Positions 55,216-64,000 of a stretch of DNA of 64,000 nt are shown piece by piece. Below the pieces are notes generated by a model. The model was given only the letters and a program-made list of their open reading frames with translations, searched no databases and was not told where the DNA came from. The DNA lies in the NCBI RefSeq assembly GCF_032854445.1, contig NC_088302.1:54910237-54974236 (forward strand), given 5' to 3'. Each line of letters starts with the position of its first letter. Position 1 is the first letter of the stretch. The position numbers were made by a program, and so were the translations under genes. Source of the DNA: Liolophura sinensis (Eukaryota; Mollusca; Polyplacophora; Chitonida; Chitonidae).

Positions 55216-57354
55216 ATGACCTTAATATTTTTTCAACTTTAGAAATTATAATGTCATTACCAACATTTTCTTGTTGCAACTTACTCATTCATGAGCTTAC
55301 GGTTAAACGGGATATGGGTATTTGAAAGCGTTGCACTCACAAATAGTGCAGCATGTCTGTGATCTTATTCAACTTATCATTTCTTAGTACGCATCTAAGA
55401 AAGAAAAAAAATATCCATCCACTTTCTTGCAAAACGATCACTTTGAAGATGTCGTCTTTGAAAAATGGCCTGCACCTATCTTATCGAAAACCATTACTGT
55501 GATTGAGGATTTTATGTGAAGAATGACGTGAATAAATTGGTATTCTCCTGATTGGATGCATTCTGCACAATGTGGATGACTTTGGGATATTTATGTAATG
55601 CAAGAGATTTCCGAATGTTTTCATGCATATTCATCATATTTTTGGACAGGAAGACATATCTCACCACACACTTAAATGTTCTGGTTCTGCAAGAGGTCCG
55701 TCACAGTGGATATAACATTGCCATGAGGACTGATTTATACATGAAGTCAGCCCATTCCCTTGTGGCTCCTATTAGATTGTTAAAAGCCAGGCGAATGCTC
55801 GGGATTTTTTGTTGTGTCATATTTTCTTGACAATTTCAGAGCTCCAGATGGCAGAGTTTGTAAGGCCACTGGAGTCGCTAACCCTAACGTGACGCATTAG
55901 AAACCCGGTTTTCTCTGCATCATCAACAATTATACAATGCTCTCAGGTATATAGGTGCCAGAAAAATCTTTCTGTCTCTTCAATCCTATAGAGCAGACCA
56001 AACATCGGATTTTCTCGTGTTCTGGCGCATTCGCATATAACCAAGAGCCAGACGGTGAGTGATGACCATTTAACAGTGATAATTCACATTATATTACATT
56101 AGAATGTACGATAACGGTCACCTGTAAAGTAAATCCTCAAAGCAAGCATCAAATGAAGCAGGGAAGACAAGGTCAAGTCAGTTGCCAGAAACTGTTCCCC
56201 ATTCTTGGTACTTCGACTGGGCTCATTAAATGTACACCAGTTTAATAGATTGAAATTCTCTGGTAATTTCCCGGCTGGTTGAGATCTCGAAAGCAGTGAG
56301 CGCCCTCTGGCGATAAACAACGCCTCACTTCACAAAACAATTTATTTTGGATTAACTTTTTTCCCACTTTCTTATCCAATACCCGTGTTTTTTCCTGTTA
56401 AGGTCATAGATTAATAAGAACTGATGTTGAACTAAAGCTTAGAGAGCCTGATGGTTGCTAAAGACGGACGGATGTTCAATCAAGGGGACATTTTGTCTTA
56501 TTTGCATCCGATTTCAAGACAAACAGTCATTTAGAAACTAGTATGTGTAAATTGTACATTGCCCTCGGGGGAATTTAGAATAAGGGAAAAGGGCACCGAA
56601 CTGTCATTAGTTATTCTGGAAATGTTCATTCCGTGACATGGACGGAGTGATGCAGAGACGGACGGTTTTGGGTGCCTTGTTTAACTCACGCGGTCGAAAC
56701 AAATAGTTTTAGTGAGGAAGTTAACTAGATAATTGACTTTTCCAGAAAAAATTTTAAAAATCTGAATCTGGAATCTATCCTATGACTCAACTAAGCTACA
56801 TATTTGGAATAACTTTTTTTTTGGTAAACTAAAATATTTGGTAAATTTTGATTCGGAACGCCCATTTTGGTTGACGGTTGTTATACGAATGTTTTGTTTC
56901 AGGAGCAAAGTACAATTCAGTGTGTGCAATATAGCAAATATGTTGCTGAGTAACCTGTACGCGAGAACGTGTCAGATCTTCATAACGCATTGGCCCAGTG
57001 TCTCTCAGTGTCACAGCACCCAAAAGGATGGCCATGGATAACATAACAGCGTTATGGTGCACTTCAATTGTTGAAATGCAAAGCTCTCAAAATAGGCTAT
57101 ACTGACTAGAAAGACCAGCCGTAATACAATTTCTAGAAAACAAAACTCCATTTAAAAGTGTTTATTAGAACATTTTAGAGTGAAAATTAATAAGTGTGTA
57201 TTACTTTCATGCAATCAAGGATTTGGACGATGAAGTTTAAAAATTGTCGAAAAGATCAGACTATCGTTCAAATTACTGACAACGGTGACTGCCTATCGGA
57301 TAGTGCATGGTCCAAAATAATATCGTGACTGACAGAAACGCTGTGCTTAAGGTA
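55216..57354. other. stretch without recognised feature
   Basis: AT-rich. Open frames up to 92 codons without family resemblance. Confidence 0.5.
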
Positions 57355-57440
57355 GACATTTATTTATTTGATTCGATTGGTGTTATACTCTATAATCTAG
57401 ATTATTTCACTTATGCCAAGGCAGCCGGCATTATTATGTG
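57355..57440 (-). mobile_element. Nin-DC-type SINE remnant, reverse
   Basis: acatttatttatttgattcg, attggtgttatactctataa, ttatttcacttatgccaagg: reverse complement of the SINE tail, strongly diverged. Confidence 0.55.
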
Positions 57441-58663
57441 AGGAAACTCTGCATCAGTGAGTATTAGATCGCTGCTTGTATTTCTCAGTCTGCTCAACTT
57501 CCAAAAGAGTACCACTTTAAAGAGTAGACTTTTATGTGGGAAAACTTTCCATTCGTTGAGAAAGGGCATAAATAACAAGGTACAAATCTTGTTAAAAGGA
57601 GATTTATTGGCCAGTTTAGTTTGGAAAACAAGTGTTTAAACCTACAGCATAGTTAATTTGTCGTATAAACTATGGTGAAAAACAATTATGATATTTATCT
57701 CATATGTTGTTCTATGTCAGACATGACGCAACAAAGCGTTTCTTGGAAATATGCAGCCGCTACGATTCAAAAACATCATGTGATAATATCATTTAGGCAG
57801 CCTTGGTAGTATTAGAAGGCTTTCCTCTGTCCGTCCGCACAGACACCTCCAAAGCCAAGATTTCCAGCTAGCTACCAGAGGCTTTTCCCAGGCATTTTCC
57901 TCTCCTATGAGCGAGGGATTTGGGAGCCTTAAGGGACGACAAAATTCAATAAGCTTATCTCGGGTACCCTTGAAAATACCAATACCAAAAATCTGCTTAG
58001 CTCTGTCTGAGCATCTATGGCTGTCGTTTTGGTCATATGTAGATACTCTGTCAAGGTAAAAGACACGAAACTAGGGGGCTGCGCATTTGATGGTGGGGTG
58101 GGAGGGGGTGGGGGTGTATATAGGTAGGTAACCTCGTCCTCATGGCAGCTCTATGCGTTGATGTGAACACTAATACGATCTGTAATCACAAGAATGATAT
58201 TGATCTCCAGTAATAACGTATCATTATCAATTATCATCACAGACACAGATGCCAGCCTCGATCTGGAAAGGTTTTGTCCTCTGACGTTTGTATTAATCCT
58301 CTGTAATAGCTCTGTAACTTACCGAGATCTGGATTCAGGGAAATTACTCACAAAACATTCTAGATTTCTGTCTTAGCAAAATGTTCAATGTCCGATTTGT
58401 TTTACATTTATGTTTAAATATACATGGACAATATAATTAGAGCAGAAACAATATTTGGCGTTCAGTGTAAGCAGATCTTGGATATTCTGTTGAGAAGAGT
58501 GACATGGTTCAAGGACGGGCAGAGAGTAACGCCCATGGGTTGTTGTGACAAAGTGTCTGGCGACCATTGGTTTAATGCACCTGTCAAATTCACTCCATCC
58601 AATTGTCGTTCAACTCCTGTTATTATTACTCCTACGTTTGGGGGTGGGCGGGAGGGCGGGGGG
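57441..58663. other. stretch without recognised feature
   Basis: AT-rich, with a short G-rich patch (gggtgggagggggtgggggt) at about 58096-58115. No gene seen. Confidence 0.5.
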
Positions 58664-58897
58664 CTCGCTGGCTCAGTTGTTTAGCGCGCTAGCGCAGCGT
58701 AATGACCCAGGAGTCTCCCACCAATGCAGCCACTGTGAGTTCAAGCCCAGCTCATGCTGGCTTCCTGGGAAGATCTGACAGCAACCTGCGGATGGTCGTG
58801 GGTTTCCACCCACCATAATGCTGGCCGCCGTCGTATAAGTGAAATATTCTTGAGTACGGCGTAAAACACCAATCAAATAAATCAAATAAATAAATCC
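58664..58897 (+). mobile_element. full-length tRNA-derived SINE with Nin-DC-type domain
   Basis: The best copy of this family here. tRNA-like head with A-box-like tggctcagttgtttagcg (about 58670) and B-box gagttcaagccc (about 58737); then aagatctgacagcaacctgc, ggatggtcgtgggtttccac, ccataatgctggccgccgtc, gaaatattcttgagtacggc, gtaaaacaccaatcaaataa and an AT-rich (aaat)n tail. About 234 bp. Confidence 0.9.
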
Positions 58898-60310
58898 TAT
58901 GTTGGGTCCACGTTTTACATAAGGCGCGTGTAATGATTATACAGTTTTGGCGAAAATGTTTTGTCACCGCTATGCGTGTTGTACATACCGTATAGTCTGG
59001 TATAGTTAAAACACATGAACACGCGAATATTGCGTGAAAAGCTAGAATTTGATCTTTGTGCCTGAAAACGAGGGGAGCATTGCAAATACCATTAGTTCTG
59101 TAAGTCAAGGGACAGGCTGTTTGGGTTAACAAGCTGTCATTGTTAACGAAATCACGAGCAAACCACTGTGTTTTTCTAACATCATTGATAGCCATTCGGG
59201 AAAAGAGCATTACCTTAACTTTCTAATCGATTGGATTTGTATAAATACAAATCAGTGGATATGTCAACTGCATGGCAATTGCCATTTTTCTAGCAAATTA
59301 GTCATTTAAATTGAATTCTATGATGACTTGTTATAAAAAACACCGTGAGTCGTTTCAAATTACGAGCAATTTAACAGAGTAAATGAGAATCTAGCATGCC
59401 CCCAAACATGGGTGTTATGTCAATACCATCAGTGCTATCACTAACAACAGTTTCTTCCTTTACGGCTCATGTGTAATTACGCTGAAATCTGTAAACAAAC
59501 AGATTTCTTAGCAACTGTAACTACCGGCAAAGTGTGGACGAATTTTTATGTGCCATTTTAAACCTTTTACACAAGTATTGATGATTGCTAATATGTTAAT
59601 AAGTCCCTGGCTGAAGGAATGGAGAAACATAAATATGGCTTTTGCTTGTTACAGTTGAACTGGGGTACCCTTGTTAAGTAAACTGGCTTAATTTCGTACA
59701 TACACTAACATTAATTTCACAATTGACCATTTGACTATCTGCCGACTCTCACACTGTTGTCGTTGCTCTAGTGTTTTAGTTTATATTTGTTTTATGTTAC
59801 ATGCCTTTGACATATTGCTATCCAAGTAAACATTGTGAAAATTGAATCTATCTCTCTTTTCATAAAGTGACTTGACAGGAAACCAGTGTGGTATTTATAG
59901 ACACAAGTCTAGGTAAGTCTGTAGTTTTCTCTAAATCCATCGAATGTGATATATTCCTGTCACAGCCTATGCTATATATAAGGGTTATTTAACCCACATA
60001 TAGGCACCAAATCAATTTATCTTTTGAGCTTGATAAAGTTTACACTTTAACAAGAATTTCACATCTATTCCCTTTTCGGAGCCGGACCAAGTGATGCGCC
60101 AGTTATTGACCACACGAAACTTTTGCCGTCCCCCTTGAAGACCTAATCTCCTGATCCTGTCCCAACTGTTTGTATACTTCATTCGTGCTCTGATTTAATT
60201 TATTCGCGCAGAACATTCCTTCCGCCTTAGGAAATTTCTTGACTGCCGCTCTTTGTACAATTCCGTCCTATTTTCTCACTTTATACACTCTCGTTGTTTT
60301 TTGGTGGATT
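58898..60310. other. stretch without recognised feature
   Basis: AT-rich sequence, no gene or repeat recognised. Confidence 0.5.
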
Positions 60311-60450
60311 AGGCGTAAAAACAAGGCATTCTTATGGATATACAACTTCTTAGTTTATTAACACGACGTTTCGATGTAGTTTCTACCATCGTTATCAAGT
60401 CATTTCATAACGATGTTATTGTATATCCATAAGAATGTCTTGTTTGGCGT
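60311..60450. mobile_element. 140-bp foldback element
   Basis: Outer arms: caaggcattcttatggatat-acaa at 60332-60355 pairs with ttgtatatccataagaatgtcttg at 60418-60441. Inner arms catcgttat and ataacgatg pair around caagtcatttc. The internal acgacgtttcgatgtagttt, ctaccatcgttatcaagtc motif looks like a known class of dispersed animal repeats, but the family was not identified. Confidence 0.75.
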
Positions 60451-61814
60451 ACTTTCATCCCAAATTGCCACTCAAACAAGTGATTGGGCGTAACTATGTT
60501 TTGGAAATTGGTCTTGTGATTATTGACCCGGGACGTCCCCTATGGTTGATGCATGTTACGTGAGTGTGTTTCAACGCCTAGATTGTACACCCTAAGCAAT
60601 TTACGACAACCCGTTTTCAGTTGTATGTTGAGGAAAGCAGATAAGGTTCATGCAGAGGAAATCATCTCTACTGCTCACGTGAATAACGCTGCTCCCGGGG
60701 TAGCCACAAGCTGGTGATGTTGTAGACGTTTACGGAAAGTACCTATTAGATGACAAGACAGATGTCATTATCTCTGTATGAAATTTGGTGCCTGACACAG
60801 CGCTGTACAAACTACCATTGTTCATAATAGGCACCTGAAGATGTTTGTGGAGAATCAGTTCTGTCGTGAAATGAGAGGCCGATAAGAGGGCATCGATCAG
60901 GTGACTGTATGCTGGGTGGGGATTAATACCCGGTACACAGACAACAGCTGTGCTGTGTTCCTTCACGTTATGTGTTCATCGCACATTTACCTTGTCTGGC
61001 AAGACGGCCAACTGACAATCTACTGCTTCTAATCAAACATTTGTTTGGTATGTTTAGATGCATTATGCCATGTTTTCTTTTACTGAATTTAGTTTCAGTT
61101 AGAAAGACATGAACGTATACAGGGCAATTCGTGTCTAGTGTTCTTTCTCTGTCCATGCTAAAGAATAAATGCCTGAAAAACCTGTAATGATCCAGCAATT
61201 TGTGTTTGCAGTCTTTTTCTTCTACATTTCAGTGCACTTATACGCCTATCTGAAATCAATGCTGATTGGTCCATTATAAAGACATTATAAGTTTTTGTGC
61301 CTTTGTGCACTTAACCTTACGGTAGCTATACAACCGCTAAAATTCTATGTTCCCATAAAAAAACACCATTTCGATGCTTGTTGGAGTCCACATTACTTGT
61401 AATTCTTCGCCATGTCTGATTCACTTAAGAAGGATTCTATAAATGTGGTAAATATAGTAAATATAGTGGATTTTCATGTTTTTTTAAACCTTGTGTAGCA
61501 TGTAACATATGACTTAAATATTGTGTATGTCACAGCACAATTAAATCACATCAGTCTTACAAGGCCTCACGCTGTCTCATGCTACCTGATTATGAAATCG
61601 TATGAACAAATTCAACAGACAACTAAGCCACACTGTATTTCAAAGATATGTCGGGTTACACGAGACAGCACAAGATTCTGTGTCTCAGTTCAAAACATAT
61701 GAGCTGATCTATAGCTAAGATCAGACACAGAGGCGTGCAAATACAAGGACAAAACGCCTTAAAAGTTTGGGATCTTGTTTCATGTTTTACCCCGAACTCT
61801 TATATTCCCCTTAC
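60451..61814. other. stretch without recognised feature
   Basis: AT-rich sequence, no gene or repeat recognised. Confidence 0.5.
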
Positions 61815-62020
61815 ACGAGGTCGGTATGGTGGGATAAATCTGGACAAAGTCCGGGGAAAATAACGACTATTTGCAGGTTGCGAGGAGGCCTTCCCAAGTA
61901 CGACCGTAAAGGAAGCCAGCATGAACTGGACTTGAACTCACAGCGACCGCGTTGGTAAGAGTTTATTTTGCCGTTGCGCCACACTAACATGCTAACCATT
62001 AGCCCACGAGGTTTAGAATC
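61815..62020 (-). mobile_element. tRNA-derived SINE 5' part, reverse
   Basis: Read on - : cgtgggctaatggttagcat (A-box side), cggtcgctgtgagttcaagt (B-box), ccagttcatgctggcttcct, then a diverged body to ttatcccaccataccgacct. Same family as 58664-58897, lacking the 3' tail. Confidence 0.75.
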
Positions 62021-64000
62021 GCCCAGATTGGAGTTGAACCACGGCCCTCTCTAACCATGTGTTACAATCATGGTCATATTCACCATCACACAGGCACTGT
62101 GTCCCTTTAAGAAGGCGGAAGGCAAAGGAAAGTTAAGACGAGTCACGTTCGTATGGATGAAAAGGGCAAAGTCAACGTGTTTGTTTACAAAGGTCAAGAC
62201 CCGATCAACACCCGCCAGTGTTGAACCCTTACTGGTCTCTACAAAGGACAATGTGGAGTTAATTTGATAAGGTATTCAGCCTTTGTGCTAGGCAATTTGA
62301 ATGTAGCGAGACAGAGATTGGGTTAATATGCCCGCATTCACCAGACACAAGGTGGCGCTAAGCTGTGAAGAAGACAATCGATGGGTACAGGACAATACCC
62401 AAAAAGTCAGACAGGGACGCTGAACGAATTTCAAAGTTCTCAAATCAATGAATCCTGAAATATGGGCTCCTTTCTCCAAAAGGTTTCGAGGCAGTCTACA
62501 GCAAACTTGAAACTGCTCCGCTGAAAGTTAGGCACACTCCCTAAATGCTGTAACGTAGCCCTACTTGGCCAACAATTTGAGAGACAACCATTGTTCCTTG
62601 TGCCTAATGGGAACTCCCTCCGACCAGAGAAAGGGTACGACACATTCTAAGTACATGTATCTGTCGATCATTGTCTCCAATTTCACCTCAACACATTAGG
62701 GGATGTAAGTGTTCATTTTGTGCCTGTAAATGAATTTCTTTAAGAACAGGAATTTACAATCGATTCGAAGACGCAACACCTACGAGTCGTGTTTTCGCCC
62801 AGGTTTTCGCTGGGGAAGTGGGTGGTGCAAGAAGGTTGACCAAGAGCTTACGGGCTTGATAATGACCTGATAAAAGCGAAACATTGTGGAATGTAACATT
62901 TAATGGTGTCTTTAATTCAATTTCACGGGAGAAGAATTTCCATGTCCTGAGTTCTAAAACCTCCTTCGAACCACTTGACGCGAACACAGCCTAATATAGT
63001 AATCACTTGTTTGAAGAAAGAGGTCATTGGCTGGTAGAAAAACATGCCATGGTTCTTACTGGGTTATCATTTTACCTGGGTGTTTCATTCAGATTGACTT
63101 ACATGTAGTTACATAATACTTTCATTTGGCTGAAATCATGGGAACGATATTAATACGCGTGACGTAACCTCCTGACGAAGTGGAACTTCTTTTTGTTTGC
63201 TTCGGAATTGTACAAATGGCGACCAGTTTGAATGGTGGTGTTTTTTCAACCGGCGACAAAAACATCCAATCCATCATTACTTTCAGCCACATAAACATTG
63301 CCCAGTATAGAAGAATTTCTCGGCTCTTCAGTTCGACTATTTCTGCCAGCCATGTATCTGGAACGAGCTCTGATTTGTCATATGAAACCACACACGCTCC
63401 GACAATATCGCACTATTGTCATAAGCAGGTGCCCTTGACTTCAAGGTCACAAGGTTTTAATGAATGCAGCACATCATCTTTTTCCCAAACGACTGTATTT
63501 ACATTTAAATAACCCCTTAGAGGTTGAACTTACAAAGTGTTTTTTCTTAAAATTATGAAATGAACACTGCTATCAAATCCTCTATTTCTTGTTTTTGCCA
63601 TTTATTAATCTTGTTGATATGAGAAATTTCGGATATTAGCGGTTCGTGCTGGATCACCTTATCTTCTCATGCGGAAGAATTTGTTCAGCTGTGAACTTGC
63701 CACTGGTGTACACACAGCTAAACCCGATGCAGACGTCTATGTGAGATCCATACTGGGTTGTTAGACCGTTTGGTAATGACGTTGGCTTGACTACCCCTGT
63801 CCTCTGATCCTTACCAAACCGGCAACAGGTGAGATGGGACATGCAGCTGGTAACTGTCAGATTTACAAAGTTGATTAAGTATACCAGCCAGTCGCTTTTA
63901 TCTGTCAGTCACGCATCAGGATTTCTACATTCCATAACGCTGAAGTCATCACGAAGATTCAAGCGACACATTCTCAGCTTGATGTATTCGGTGTGTTTGG
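62021..64000. other. stretch without recognised gene
   Basis: Mixed composition. The region 63122-63512 is open on both strands (about 90 and 110 codons), but neither translation resembles a known domain and no splice sites fit convincingly. Confidence 0.45.

Noticed and set aside
58664-58760. Possible tRNA gene
   Set aside because: A- and B-box-like strings are the head of a SINE; no cloverleaf with a proper anticodon arm and acceptor stem.
63122-63512. Overlapping open frames on both strands (about 90 and 110 codons)
   Set aside because: No domain recognised and no convincing splice sites. Plausible by chance at this length.

Overview
The window looks like nuclear DNA of a spiralian invertebrate, most likely a mollusc. 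The genes have introns with GT..AG borders. At least nine copies or fragments share a SINE tail of the lophotrochozoan Nin-DC type, ending in short ATAAATAA-like runs, and a second tRNA-derived SINE family recurs. No species name can be given from sequence alone.

Layout. (1) 1-19.1 kb holds the 3' half of a UBA6-like ubiquitin E1 gene on the + strand. Twelve exons join in frame with clean splice sites and give the last 382 residues: second catalytic-cysteine half-domain tail, active adenylation domain and ubiquitin-fold domain. The introns hold seven tandem arrays, SINEs and a dead Tc1 transposon. (2) 19.1-22.6 kb is intergenic, with a 41-bp and a 57-bp minisatellite. (3) 22.8-26.0 kb is one uninterrupted TRIM-NHL gene (RING, two B-boxes, coiled coil, disordered linker, NHL-type propeller). 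(4) 26-39.5 kb has no convincing gene beyond one possible first exon at 27.1 kb; it holds minisatellites, SINEs, a MITE and a Tc1 fragment. (5) 39.5-48.3 kb is a decayed Maverick/Polinton (adintovirus-like) element: protein-primed type PolB on +, then protease, F54H12.2-like capsid-type protein, a small basic protein, penton-like protein, small core-like protein, packaging ATPase and a gutted integrase on -, with a LINE fragment inserted inside. Its right end is a repeat block rich in CRE-like and CCAAT-like sites. (6) 48.3-64 kb is intergenic with SINEs, MITE/foldback elements and one degenerate array.

The most unusual signal is in UBA6. Two tandem arrays have been built out of the gene's own splice junctions. 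After the exon ending at 9153, the 5' splice site is repeated seven more times in 88-94-bp units. Before the last exon at 18676, the 3' splice site plus about 30 nt of exon is repeated thirteen times in 84-bp units. A third, purine-rich array begins at the first intron base after the exon ending at 5687. Separately, a SINE inserted at the 3' splice site of the exon at 11364 has a 15-bp target-site duplication that contains the whole acceptor, so the acceptor now exists on both sides of the SINE. At all three array-bearing junctions, reading past the authentic boundary meets an in-frame stop within a few to about a dozen codons. These repeats could therefore act as splicing decoys or a poison-isoform switch, or be neutral slippage products that the spliceosome tolerates. 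Transcript data would decide.
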